Source of the DNA: JASEGV01 sp947085405
GTDB taxonomy: Bacteria > Bacteroidota > Ignavibacteria > UBA10030 > BY39
DNA length: 64,000 nucleotides
Assembly (NCBI GenBank): GCA_947085405.1
Contig: CAMTWO010000039.1
Span: 1 to 64,000, forward strand
Direction: 5' to 3'
Shown: positions 8,019-18,000 of the stretch, one piece after another
Layout: each line of letters opens with the position of its first letter
Position numbering within the stretch: the first letter of the stretch is position 1
Made by a program: the position numbers and the translations under genes
Notes under the pieces: model-generated
What the model saw: the letters and a program-made list of their open reading frames with translations, nothing else
What the model was told of the DNA's origin: nothing
Database searches by the model: none

Positions 8019-9851
8019 TTACTCGACCGTAACGCTCTTTGCTAAATTGCGCGGTTGGTCAACGTCGCACCCTCGTTTTACTGCAATGTAATATGAAAGC
8101 AGTTGAAGCGGAATTATTGAAAGTATCGGCATCAAGAAATCCAATGTGTGCGGAATGCGAATTACGTGTTCAGCCAATTTATGAATATGATCGTCGTCCT
8201 CGTTAGCGATTGCGATAATCCGCCCTCTCCGCGCCCGAACTTCCTGTATGTTGCTTAATATTTTTTCGTAAGTGCTGTCCTTTGTTGCAATTACGACGAC
8301 CGGCATTTCGTTATCTATCAAAGCAATCGGTCCGTGCTTCATTTCTGCTGCCGGATAACCTTCCGCGTGGATATAAGAAATTTCTTTTAATTTAAGCGCT
8401 CCTTCTAATGCAACCGGGAAATTATAACCTCTCCCTAAATACAAAAAATTTCCGTGCGAGTAAAATGTATCGGCAATTTGTTGAATTTGATTAATATCTT
8501 TTAAAATTTTATTCACCTTTTCCGGAAGTTTCAGAAGTTCGCGGACAACTTGCCTGCCGTCGGCTTGCGACATTCCGCGTTTGCGAGCCATCATCAATGT
8601 AATCAGCGAGAGAACCGCAAGCTGCGATGTAAATGCCTTCGTTGACGCCACACCGATTTCAGGACCGGCGTGAATATAAATTCCCGCATCACTCTCGCGT
8701 GCGATTGTTGAGCCGACTACGTTCACGAGTCCTAAAACATGCGCCCCGGCTGACTTTGCCTTTTTCAAAGCTGCAAGTGTATCTGCGGTTTCACCACTTT
8801 GGCTTATTAAAAAAACTACATCATCTTTATATATAACAGGATCGCGGTATCTAAACTCCGAAGCATACTCAACATCAACCGGAATTTTTGCATACTGCTC
8901 AAGCATGTATTTTCCAACTAACGCCGCATGCCACGATGTACCACAGGCAGTAATAATAAATCGTCGTGCATTCATTAGAACATCAGTAACTTCGCTAAGC
9001 CCGCCTAATTTTGAAGTTCCTTCGTCGGTTAAAACTCTTCCCCGTAACGCATTGCGTAAAGTTTCGGGCTGCTCGTTAATTTCCTTGAGCATAAAATGAT
9101 CGAAACCACCTTTTTCAATTTGCTCAAGGTCGAAAGTTATTTCTTCAACCTGTTTTTTAATTTCCTCATCAAATATTGTTTTAGTATAAAAACCATCTTT
9201 TGTAATACAGGCGATTTCGCCATCTTCCAAATAAACTACCTGCCGCGTGTGGCTGATTAATGCGGCTGCATCGGAGGCAATAAAATTTTCGTTCTCACCG
9301 ATTCCTAATACGATAGGACTTCCTTTGCGTGCAGTGATTATTTTATCAGGTTCGTTCTTCGAGATTACTGCGATACCGTAAGTGCCTTCTACTTCGTTAA
9401 GTGCGAGACGGACTGCTGTAAACAAATCGGGTGTATGTTTGAGCATTTCTTCGATCAGATGTGCAAGCGACTCGGTGTCGGTTTCAGTTTTGAAGATGTG
9501 CCCGTTTTGTTCTAGTTTCTTTTTGAGTGTAGAAAAATTTTCGATGATGCCGTTGTGAATAACCGAGATAGTTTCGGTGCAATCGGTGTGTGGATGTGCG
9601 TTGACGTCGTTTGGTTCGCCGTGTGTAGCCCAACGTGTATGCCCGATTCCCATTTGTGATGAGATGCCGTTTGCTTCTATGTATTTTGATAGCTCGGCAA
9701 CTTTTCCGGCTTTTTTATAAATTTGTACACCGTTATCGGAAATGGTAGCAATCCCCGCCGAATCGTATCCACGATATTCCAAGCGTTTCAATCCTTCCAT
9801 TAAAATGGGGATAGCGTCTTTAAAGCCAATATATCCTACAATACCGCACAT
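8019..9851 (-). CDS. glmS: Glutamine-fructose-6-phosphate aminotransferase (isomerising)
   Basis: It makes glucosamine-6-phosphate, the entry to peptidoglycan and LPS amino sugars. It is 610 residues, full length. The chain starts MCGIVGYIG, so Cys2 becomes the N-terminal glutaminase nucleophile. HTRWATHGEPN follows, then two SIS sugar-binding domains (with SQSGETADT and STKAFTSQ), and the C-terminal signature PRNLAKSVTVE. Upstream sequence shows no recognisable glmS ribozyme. It appears to be a single-gene unit. Confidence 0.97.
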   Translation of the reverse strand: MCGIVGYIGFKDAIPILMEGLKRLEYRGYDSAGIATISDNGVQIYKKAGKVAELSKYIEANGISSQMGIGHTRWATHGEPNDVNAHPHTDCTETISVIHNGIIENFSTLKKKLEQNGHIFKTETDTESLAHLIEEMLKHTPDLFTAVRLALNEVEGTYGIAVISKNEPDKIITARKGSPIVLGIGENENFIASDAAALISHTRQVVYLEDGEIACITKDGFYTKTIFDEEIKKQVEEITFDLEQIEKGGFDHFMLKEINEQPETLRNALRGRVLTDEGTSKLGGLSEVTDVLMNARRFIITACGTSWHAALVGKYMLEQYAKIPVDVEYASEFRYRDPVIYKDDVVFLISQSGETADTLAALKKAKSAGAHVLGLVNVVGSTIARESDAGIYIHAGPEIGVASTKAFTSQLAVLSLITLMMARKRGMSQADGRQVVRELLKLPEKVNKILKDINQIQQIADTFYSHGNFLYLGRGYNFPVALEGALKLKEISYIHAEGYPAAEMKHGPIALIDNEMPVVVIATKDSTYEKILSNIQEVRARRGRIIAIANEDDDHIHKLAEHVIRIPHTLDFLMPILSIIPLQLLSYYIAVKRGCDVDQPRNLAKSVTVE

Positions 9852-9988
9852 AAATTATACTCGATTAGTTAAAAATTTGGCTAAAGTTAATCAGAAATAA
9901 GGTAAAAAACAAAAAGAGCCGACTTCCCGCTATATTGAATCCATTAAGGCAGGCGGGAATTGATTCATTTATCCAATGGTGCAATTTC
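9852..9988. repeat. Intergenic DNA with a short GC-rich inverted repeat
   Basis: Together with the next entry this fills the 322-base space between glmS and the restriction enzyme gene. Arms TTCCCGC (near 9925) and GCGGGAA (near 9953) pair around an AT-rich centre. The inner text AAGGCAGGCGGG resembles other GC palindromes in the window. No coding frame is credible. Confidence 0.45.
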
Positions 9989-10111
9989 CCAAAACCCCGG
10001 TATTTTCGTCTTGCATTTTCCACAAAAACCATCGGCTAAATTATTTTGCAGCACCCGAAAACCCATCCGCTCAATTAATAGTTGATTGCAGGTGGGACAG
10101 TTTGTATTTTC
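9989..10111 (-). pseudogene. Duplicated 3' end of amrS flanking the restriction-modification pair
   Basis: These 123 bases match the 3' end of the intact amrS gene at 12244-12366 with about eight mismatches by eye and no gaps (offset 2255 bases throughout). On the minus strand they would encode the C-terminal zinc-ribbon tail of AmrS but lack the rest of the gene. The restriction-modification genes lie exactly between the two copies, the pattern expected when such a cassette inserts and leaves a long target duplication. After about 10111 similarity fades; 10112-10173 shows no gene. Confidence 0.85.
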
Positions 10112-10173
10112 GCCTCCCAGAACTTTGTCAGGTATTTTTTTTAAAAGATGTTATGCTTATATCGACAAAGCTA

Positions 10174-11130
10174 TTATCTCTCGGATAATTCCCAAAGATC
10201 TTTAACGATAAACTTTTGAAAATCTTTTATTTGCTCCTTGAGACGTTCGTTTGTTACCATATCAGGCCGAGGGTCAACATAATAAACGCCATCGAGTCTG
10301 TTGAGAGCAATAGTGTATCCAAGAAAATGATTGCTCTTAAATGTAGAATTGATACCGAAAATGCTATCACCCTTGGTTGCTCTCTGAACATCGTGAAGAA
10401 AGATAGCAACGACTGGAATATCCCGCCCGAGAAGTTTAGTGAGAAGGTACTTGTCTAGAAAAACTTTGTCGATTCTGTCCTTGCTTGTTGTCTTTACGGA
10501 ACCAACAATTTCTGAATCGTGTATATACTTAGTTTCGGATGCTATAACCGCCTTGTCTCTAGAGAAAACCAAGTCGAGCTCATAGGACATCTCATAGTCC
10601 TTATATCCGGGGATTGGAATGCTTATCGTGCGAGGTTCGCAAACAATACCGATCTGCTGGATAATAAGCTTAATAAGATTCTCAAAGAGTTGTCCGACTC
10701 GTTTTCTCGCCGTGTTCGGATTATCAAATGAATCCGTTACACAACCGATGGATTGTTGTACTGTATAAACAACTTTGTTTATCTCCTGCGAATCGAGAAG
10801 TGAGCGATAAGATTTCTTCCCCAGAACTTTATTCTGCAATTTTCGGACATCATCCAGAAAAGAAAGGAACCGTTCAAAACTCTTACCTAACTGGTGAGGA
10901 TCTTCGATGAATAAATTGGCGTTGAGTGGACGAGAGATACGGTGGGAGTACTTCACTCCATATTGGAAAAAAATATAGTTTTTGATGTTTGGAGAAACGA
11001 TCCTGGTCGGTTTGAGTCTGGGGATAAGATTAAGGAAAGCTATCGCCAGCTTCGCATAGTCATCGATTTGTTTGAAAGCTGTTTTGTCTTTAACGCTCTC
11101 TTGCAAATCTTCAAGCGTGTATTTTTTCAT
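10174..11130 (-). CDS. Type II restriction endonuclease
   Basis: A 318-residue protein paired with a DNA methyltransferase, whose stop it overlaps by four bases (ATGA). A PD-(D/E)XK-type nuclease centre is visible as YELDLVF (Asp186) followed by ASETK (Glu199, Lys201), with a possible helper Glu150. The recognition sequence cannot be read from this. The partner methyltransferase should protect host sites. The gene is bracketed by a duplicated amrS end, so it is probably a late arrival. The specific restriction family was not recognised; the call rests on the active-site pattern and the methylase partner. Confidence 0.75.
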   Translation of the reverse strand: MKKYTLEDLQESVKDKTAFKQIDDYAKLAIAFLNLIPRLKPTRIVSPNIKNYIFFQYGVKYSHRISRPLNANLFIEDPHQLGKSFERFLSFLDDVRKLQNKVLGKKSYRSLLDSQEINKVVYTVQQSIGCVTDSFDNPNTARKRVGQLFENLIKLIIQQIGIVCEPRTISIPIPGYKDYEMSYELDLVFSRDKAVIASETKYIHDSEIVGSVKTTSKDRIDKVFLDKYLLTKLLGRDIPVVAIFLHDVQRATKGDSIFGINSTFKSNHFLGYTIALNRLDGVYYVDPRPDMVTNERLKEQIKDFQKFIVKDLWELSER

Positions 11131-12089
11131 CTGATAGACATTCTTCGTTTTTGGTTCTCAAGGTCATACTGGATCCACTTATCAACACTCCACGGTTCAA
11201 CTAATTCAATTCGTTCTACAGCAAAACCGCAGTATTCAGTAGATGTGTCGCACCCCATCCACTTTCGTTTTAATTGCTCTGAACAGACAGCGGTTGTGCC
11301 CGAGCCAAGGAATGGGTCAACAACTAGGTCGCCAACATTTGAAGAAGCAAGAATGATTTTTCTAAGAAGTTCTTCTGGTTTCTGAGTCGGGTGGGTTGTC
11401 TTCTCGTGCATTCCGTTACAGGTTGTTGGAATCTCAATGACATCTTTAGGTTTTGCTCCTTTAGAGTTAGGTTCCCAAATGTGATCAGTGTTCCCGTTTC
11501 CGTATTGGCTTGTCTCAGCTTGTGGGTGGCTTGGATATTTCAGAGTGTGGCTGGAGTATGGAATTCTTATATCGTCAACGTTGAGTTTGAATTCTTTACT
11601 CTTGCGAAAATGCAAAATACTTTCGTGCGAGCGCCCCCAATCGTTTCCAAGATTTGCTTTGTTCTTGTAGTGCCAAACTATCCATCTACAACCTTTGAAA
11701 AACTTCATTGATGGCGCTTTAAGGTCTGCCAGAATCTCTGAAAAACCACAGATGTAAAGAGTACCATTTGGCTTCAAAACTTTAGCTGCCAACTCAATCC
11801 ACGAAAGAGACCAGTCGATATAGTCTTGATGAGAGTCGAAGCTATCCCATTCTGCTTTTTTCAGATTGTAAGGTGGGTCAGCAAAAACCAAGTCAACGGA
11901 AGATTCCTTCAACGATCTCAGCCAAGCGATAGAGTCTCCAAGCCATACTTTACCATTCCGGTGCTTGTAATAAAGAATTGGTGTGTCTGGCTTAAAAGAA
12001 GCGAAGTCAATGTTTTGAACCTCACCGTGCTTCTCAGTTTGACCGAAAAAGGATTTCTTCTCTTTTTTTCTTGCAAATACTTCTGCCAT
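11127..12089 (-). CDS. Type II DNA methyltransferase (beta class, N6-adenine or N4-cytosine)
   Basis: It methylates the recognition site of the neighbouring restriction enzyme. From the chosen ATG at 12089 the protein has 321 residues: motif IV DPPY at 71-74 comes before motif I DPFLGSGTT at 258-266, the beta-class order, with THPTQKPEELL in between. The frame stays open to 12329, but that would run 95 bases into amrS and add a tail with no methylase features; the ATG opening MAEVFARKKEKKS is more likely. No strong Shine-Dalgarno is seen. The modified base cannot be settled from motifs alone. Confidence 0.88.
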   Translation of the reverse strand: MAEVFARKKEKKSFFGQTEKHGEVQNIDFASFKPDTPILYYKHRNGKVWLGDSIAWLRSLKESSVDLVFADPPYNLKKAEWDSFDSHQDYIDWSLSWIELAAKVLKPNGTLYICGFSEILADLKAPSMKFFKGCRWIVWHYKNKANLGNDWGRSHESILHFRKSKEFKLNVDDIRIPYSSHTLKYPSHPQAETSQYGNGNTDHIWEPNSKGAKPKDVIEIPTTCNGMHEKTTHPTQKPEELLRKIILASSNVGDLVVDPFLGSGTTAVCSEQLKRKWMGCDTSTEYCGFAVERIELVEPWSVDKWIQYDLENQKRRMSIR

Positions 12090-12234
12090 AGTTTTGGTTT
12101 TACTTTTTAAATCCAAATGGGGACGATTGAAGCCGACATTTGAAAGTACATAATTTTTGTTGATATTTTTTTGATGTAAGATAAGATAATTAAATACTAA
12201 ATAAGTATCAAACGAATTTATTGTTAATTTATTT

Positions 12235-13293
12235 CTAACCCTTCCAAAACCCCGGTATTCTCGTCTTGCACTTCCCACAAAAACCATCGGATAAATTATT
12301 TTGCAGCACCCGAAAACCCATCCGCTCAATTAATAGTTGATTGCACGTTGGACAGTAAGTATTTTCTCCTCCTCCTACCCTGCCCGGTAAGTTGCCGGCA
12401 TAAACAAAATTAAGTCCCACTGTTTTTCCAATCTCTGATGCGCGTAATAGTGTTTTACCCGGTGTGCTCGAACGGTCAGTCATTTTATAATCAGGATGAA
12501 AAGCAGTTACGTGCCAAGGGATATCGGGTGAAACTGAAACTAAAAACTGAGCAATCTCTTTTAGCTCGTCATCAGTATCATTAAAACCGGGGACTATTAA
12601 AGTTACAACTTCGACCCAAAAATTTTTCTCCCTTGCTGATTTAATTGTATCAAGAACGTGCTGCAGCACTCCGCCTAACTCGCGGTAACGCTTGTCGTTG
12701 AATCCCTTCAAATCGATTTTAAACAAATCGAGATGTGGTTTCAGATAATCTAAAACTTCAGGAGTTCCATTTCCATTCGAAACGAATGAGGTTACGAGTC
12801 CGTAGCGTTTTGCAATTTTAAAAATTTCGACTGCCCACTCGGCAGTAATCAGCGGCTCGTTGTAAGTGCTTGTAATAACTTTTGCCTTATTTGTGTGTGC
12901 TAACATCACAATATCTTCGGGAGACATTACTTCGATACGCGCTGTAGAATGAGGGTCGCGGAGTGTTTGCGAGGTTAACCAGTTTTGACAAAAGCTGCAG
13001 TGATAATCGCAACCAACCATACCAAAACTTAACGCAGAAGAACCGGGAAGTGCGTGAAAGAAAGGTTTCTTCTCTATCGGGTCTAACTGTAAACTGTTTA
13101 CGTATCCAAATGGAACGAACAAATTTCCTGATTCGTTAAAACGGACTTTACAAATCCCATCGCTACCCGGTTTAATTTTACATCTATGCCCGCATGCAAA
13201 ACATTCTAACCAACTATCATTTAATTTTTTACAAAGGTCGCTTTCTTTCGTACGGTTTTTTAAAACCTCTTTTAGAGATAGATTGACAGTCAT
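12235..13293 (-). CDS. amrS: AmmeMemoRadiSam system radical SAM enzyme
   Basis: A 352-residue radical SAM protein. The cluster motif C95-x3-C99-x2-C102 lies in GCDYHCSFCQNW. N-terminal Cys31, 34, 38 and 48 and C-terminal CPTC...CGKC pairs suggest zinc sites. NGNGTPEVLDYL and DLKGFNDKRYREL fit the AmrS family, which usually occurs with Memo and AMMECR1 proteins; neither is seen here. Its substrate is unknown. It lies 10 bases after the phosphate transporter gene. Its 3' end has a partial second copy at 9989-10111. Confidence 0.88.
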   Translation of the reverse strand: MTVNLSLKEVLKNRTKESDLCKKLNDSWLECFACGHRCKIKPGSDGICKVRFNESGNLFVPFGYVNSLQLDPIEKKPFFHALPGSSALSFGMVGCDYHCSFCQNWLTSQTLRDPHSTARIEVMSPEDIVMLAHTNKAKVITSTYNEPLITAEWAVEIFKIAKRYGLVTSFVSNGNGTPEVLDYLKPHLDLFKIDLKGFNDKRYRELGGVLQHVLDTIKSAREKNFWVEVVTLIVPGFNDTDDELKEIAQFLVSVSPDIPWHVTAFHPDYKMTDRSSTPGKTLLRASEIGKTVGLNFVYAGNLPGRVGGGENTYCPTCNQLLIERMGFRVLQNNLSDGFCGKCKTRIPGFWKG

Positions 13294-13303
13294 TGAAATA
13301 ATA

Positions 13304-14302
13304 TCAGAATAGTTTATAGATTGGATCGACGAGAGCGAATGTGAGATATCCGATCAAACCGGAGATAGGAATAGTTAAAACCCAGGCCCACACAATTTTA
13401 CCGGCAAGCGCCCAGCGAACAGCACTTAACCTTCTTGTAGCTCCTACGCCCATAATTCCTCCGGCAACAGTATGCGTAGTGCTGACAGGAATTCCGGCGA
13501 TAGCAGTTCCTATAAGTACAAACGCCCCGGCAGTTTCGGCACAAAAACCGCCCATCGGTTGAAGGTGGGTTAAACGCATCCCCATTGTTTTTACAACTTT
13601 CCAACCGCCGTACATTGTACCCGCAGCAATTGTCAAGTGTGCTATTATCACTACCCAAAAAGGGACATAGAATGTATCGCCTAAGTAACCACCGGTATAA
13701 AGTAAGATTGCTATGATACCCATAGTTTTTTGTGCGTCGTTTGTGCCGTGCCCCAAACTAAAAGCAGCAGAAGAAATCAACTGACCGACTCTGAAAAATT
13801 TATCAACTTTCGATGGATTTTTTTTCTTAAATATCCACATCACTAAAACCATCAATAAGAAACCGAGTAACATTCCAATTATTGGTGAAAGAACAATAAA
13901 AATAGCAACTTTTGTGAGTCCGTGCGAAACTAATGCGGAGAAACCCGCTTTACTGATTGCGGCGCCAGCTAAACCACCAATCAACGAGTGCGAAACGCTT
14001 ATCGGTAAACCGTAATGAGTACAAACATGAGTCCATAGAATTGCCCCTATCAGGGCGCATAAAATCAATTCGTGATTCACGATGTTAACATCGACAATAC
14101 CTTTACCGATTGTTGTTGCAACGCTGACACCGAAACCAAAAGCAGCGGCGAAATTAAAAAATGCAGCCCATAACACTGCGAGCCTCGGCGATAGGACTCT
14201 TGTTGAAACTATAGTAGCAATGGAATTAGCTGCATCGTTCATTCCGTTCAAGAAATCAAAAACAAGTGCAACAAGAATTATAAAAATTGTAAATTCGAGC
14301 AT
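13304..14302 (-). CDS. Inorganic phosphate transporter, PiT family
   Basis: A 332-residue integral membrane protein that probably brings phosphate (as metal-phosphate or with a cation) across the inner membrane. The N-terminal signature DFLNGMNDAANSIAT and the second repeat SLGHGTNDAQK are the duplicated family motifs, and about ten hydrophobic segments are visible. SVSHSLIGG and STTHTVAGG are the paired transport loops. AAGAAAG precedes the ATG. A DUF47 accessory gene lies 11 bases upstream on the same strand, the common Pit arrangement. Confidence 0.95.
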   Translation of the reverse strand: MLEFTIFIILVALVFDFLNGMNDAANSIATIVSTRVLSPRLAVLWAAFFNFAAAFGFGVSVATTIGKGIVDVNIVNHELILCALIGAILWTHVCTHYGLPISVSHSLIGGLAGAAISKAGFSALVSHGLTKVAIFIVLSPIIGMLLGFLLMVLVMWIFKKKNPSKVDKFFRVGQLISSAAFSLGHGTNDAQKTMGIIAILLYTGGYLGDTFYVPFWVVIIAHLTIAAGTMYGGWKVVKTMGMRLTHLQPMGGFCAETAGAFVLIGTAIAGIPVSTTHTVAGGIMGVGATRRLSAVRWALAGKIVWAWVLTIPISGLIGYLTFALVDPIYKLF

Positions 14303-14313
14303 AGAATTCTTTC

Positions 14314-14961
14314 TTAAGAGTTTTTAATGACTATACTTTCGATAGCGTTAGCAGCGTCCTCGCATTTATCAGTAGCCATTTCTAATCCAACGAGTATTTC
14401 TTTTATTTTAATCAGCTCAATCGGGTCTTTACAATTTCTAAACAAATCGGCAACTGCGTGTTCAAAAAGATCGTCGGCTTTGTTTTCGCAACTGTTGATA
14501 TGAACGCAAGCATCGTGGATTTTAGCTTTATTATCCATATCGCGGAGAAGTGGAATCGCTATCCCCAGTTCCGTAATCGATTCATTTAAAGTGTGAACAA
14601 TCTGTAATCCAGCTTCAGGAAAATTGTTTATTTCATACAAAAAAATTCTTTTCGAAATCCCTTGAATATGATCCAGCACATCATCAATAGATGAAGTAAG
14701 CATGTGTATGTCCTCACGATCGAACGGAACCACAAAGGATGCACTCAGTTCACGAAAAATTCTATGGGTTATCATATCCCCATCGTGTTCGATGTCTTCA
14801 ATTTTGCGAAGTTTTTGTTTTGATTCGTCTGATAACGGGAAATGAAAAGCTTCTTCGAGCAATTTTCCGCCAACCACTAAGTTTTGAACGTCTTCTTCGA
14901 AGAGTTTAAAAAAATTATCGTGACGCGGTACGAGCTTTTGAATGATTTTATTAAAGTTCAT
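14314..14961 (-). CDS. DUF47 family PhoU-like Pit accessory protein
   Basis: A 215-residue helical cytoplasmic protein. DIEHDGDMITHRIF and the later ECEDAANAIESIV-like segment (ATDKCEDAANAIE) form the two PhoU-type metal-binding helices. DUF47 proteins are encoded beside PiT transporters and are thought to modulate them. It is the first gene of the Pit pair. The upstream 15032-15066 hairpin (AACTGTT/AACAGTT arms with inner ACGCC/GGCGT) separates it from the next gene. Confidence 0.9.
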   Translation of the reverse strand: MNFNKIIQKLVPRHDNFFKLFEEDVQNLVVGGKLLEEAFHFPLSDESKQKLRKIEDIEHDGDMITHRIFRELSASFVVPFDREDIHMLTSSIDDVLDHIQGISKRIFLYEINNFPEAGLQIVHTLNESITELGIAIPLLRDMDNKAKIHDACVHINSCENKADDLFEHAVADLFRNCKDPIELIKIKEILVGLEMATDKCEDAANAIESIVIKNS

Positions 14962-15031
14962 AATATTTTTTATGTTTTGTTTTTATGATTTTTGAGAAAC
15001 TATTGAACTATCGTTATTACGCAGATTCTGA

Positions 15032-15066
15032 AACTGTTACGCCAAAGGCGTACAAGTAAAACAGTT
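15032..15066. repeat. Intergenic inverted repeat
   Basis: Arms AACTGTT (15032-15038) and AACAGTT (15060-15066) enclose an inner stem ACGCC/GGCGT. There is no clean T tail, so it is listed as a repeat, though it could stop transcription from the oxidoreductase gene. The adjoining GCAGATTCTGAA also occurs inverted near 45700. Confidence 0.5.
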
Positions 15067-15077
15067 ATATTATTTAT

Positions 15078-18000
15078 TTATATTTTTTCTATCGGATGTT
15101 TACCGATCAGATAATCGAGCCACTTGTTTGAAAGTTTCTCGAGTACACTGTTTACTTTTAAACGTGAATTAAGATTCTGAAAATCTACCTCATCTAAATG
15201 CTGGTCTTGATTGAAGCAAGTAAATACAGGTTTTGTTTCCGTTCCGGTTACAGGATCGACGTGGCGGATTAGACACTGTGCACAAACTTCTTTCATCATA
15301 CATTGCATCGGTGCGTTGATGCTTCCGATTGCGATGTGATGCGTAAAATATGGTGCAAGTATTCCGTGTCGGGCATCTTTTATTGCCGCCATCATCCGGT
15401 CGGAACCGATGACGATCATCCGGTTGATGCCTGGAAGCGGAATTAAAATATCGCCTAATTTTCCATCACCATAAGCTTTGATCGCCTGAACTATGTTTCC
15501 TCTGAAATGTGCATCTTGCGGCCGGTTTGGTTGAATTTCAGCCCCCGCATCTGTTGACCAGATAATTTGGTCGGTCGATGCTTCAATTTCTTCCCGCTTG
15601 AAAATATCTTCGCCGAACTTGTAACCCGCAAAATAAATTACTTTGTTACCGTTTGCCCGTAAAGCTTTCGCGATAGAGAATAAAACAGCATTACCTAATC
15701 CGCCGCCGGCAAGCAGAACATTTTCGCCTTGTGGAATTTCGGTCGGTGTTCCGGTCGGTCCCATCACAACTATTTTTTGCCCGGGTTTCAACGAGGCTAC
15801 CAATCGCGACGAGGCGCCCATTTCTAAAATAATTACACTCAACAGCCCTTTTTCAACATCTGTCCAAGCGCCCGTTAAAGCTAAACCTTCCATCGTGAGT
15901 TGCGTTCCTTCGATCCACTTTGAATCAACCTCAAAATTTTGCAAGCGATAAAACTGCCCCGGCTTGAATTTTTCTGCGGCGAGGGGTGCACAAACGATTA
16001 CCTCGATGATTGTAGAAGTCAGTCGGTTAATTTTTACAACAGTTGCGGTAAATTTATTTTCAAGGTCATCGAAAAACTTTTTCCAATTACCATCCCGCAC
16101 ATTTTGGGAAGAAGTATCTAATCCGTTAATTTCATTTTTAAAAAGTTCGACAACTTTTTCATAACCTACCCGTGCTGAAGCCATAGCTTTTACAACATTC
16201 CCCGCGTAGGCGGGATGATTATCGCCATAATAAGTGATGTATTTTTCGTTATCGTTGTATGAAGTGAAAAAAGCTTTTTCAGAATCTTCAGTAGGCAGCA
16301 GCGCTGCATCTCCATCTAAAGCAAGTTGATGCGTTTGGAAAAATTGTTTCCACTTATCCATTTTGAAAGTATCCGGAAATTCTCTTTCGTAAATAATGTT
16401 CGGGCTTGTTCCTGCCGCGACCAACATACTTCGAGCAGGAAGCTTTATTATTTCCCCCGTGCTTTTCCACTTGCCGTTTTCAACTATTTGCTTATCAAAA
16501 ATCACTTCTTTTATAACCCCAAATTCATCGGGAACTGCTTCAAGCGGATTTATTTTTTCTATAAACTCGATACCTTCTTCAAATCCTTTAATAATTTCTT
16601 CATGATTTAATTTGTATGCGGGCGAATCGGTTAATCCTTTTCTGTAACAAACTTTTACACCACCCCATTTACGCACAAGTTTTATGAAATCCGGTTTTTC
16701 GTTTGCTTGTTTCGCCCGTTCGCGTTCAGCTTTTACTTTTCGCCCGTGGTCAAGAAACTTCTTGAGCACTGCTCTCTCTTCAGCATCGAAGATTTTTAAA
16801 ACTTCATCTTCACCGAATTTCGCAATCAGCGTTTCGAAACGTTCTAAAGTTTTTTCAACTTGTTGCGGATAGTAAGCCATCAGTTCAGTTGCAGCATCGA
16901 TTGCAGTCAAGCCGCCCCCGATAACAATTGCGGGAAGCTCGATTTGTAAATTCGCCATACTCGATTTTTTTGCAGCGCCTGTAAGCTGAAGCGACATAAG
17001 AAAATCGCTCGCTTTGCGGATTCCGCGAATCAGGTTATTTTTCATATTCAAAATTGTCGGCTTGCCCGCACCTGTTGCAAGTGCAATGTGGTCGAATCCT
17101 AAATTCCACGCATCTTCAATCGTAATAGTTCCGCCAAACCGCACTCCTCCGAAAACTTTGAAATTGTTACGACGCATCAGAGTTAAATAAATTACATTCA
17201 GAAAATTTTTATCCCACCGAACGGTGATTCCATATTCCGATACGCCCCCAAAACCTGCCATCACTCTTTCGTCTAAAGGTTTCCGGAGTTCGTTAATGTC
17301 GTAAATCGGAAGGGGTGGATTTTTATCGTCGCCGAGAAGTTCTTTAGGGAGAGGTTCAATTTTTAATCCATCAATACCGACGACACCGAAGCCCTCATTC
17401 AAAAGATAATGAGCAAGTGTGTAGCCCGCAGGTCCTAAACCGACAACCAAAATGTTAATTCCGTTATAAGGTTTGCTGTATGGTTGATGAATGTTAATTG
17501 GATTCCAACGTGTCAGAAGACTGAAAATTTCGAATCCGTATGGAAGATTTAAGATATCGGTAAGAATTCCTGTTTCGATTTGTGGAATATTTACGGGAGT
17601 TTGTTTTTGAAAAATGCACGACTTCATACAGTCGTTGCAGATGCGATGACCTGTTCCGGGCACCAACGGATTATCTATCATAATCATTGCGAGTGCACCA
17701 ATTGCATTGCCACGATTTTTCAGAAAGTGAGCTTCCGAAATTTTTTCGTCAAGTGGACAGCCGCCAAGTTCAATGCCGAGAGGATTAGTTTTTAACTCTC
17801 CTGATTTTTCGAACAAACCCTTCGAGCAGGAATCTTTGTTGCGGTCATGACAAAATATGCAGTAATCAACTTCGGTAACAACATCGCGGCGATTAAAGCG
17901 CAGGTCGGTCAAATCGAAGCCATCACGGTTGCGATATTCTGATTCAGCACCTATCATTATTTCTAAAGAACCATTTCCATTTTTATGGCTTTCGAAATGC

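Noticed and set aside
9852..9990. glmS ribozyme or riboswitch before glmS
   Set aside because: No conserved ribozyme core was seen in the short upstream region.
12090..12329. N-terminal extension of the methyltransferase
   Set aside because: It would overlap amrS by 95 bases and adds no methylase motif; the ATG at 12089 is sufficient.
13398..13658. Cys-rich 86-residue minus-strand frame
   Set aside because: It lies in another frame of the Pit transporter gene, whose membrane protein pattern is unmistakable.
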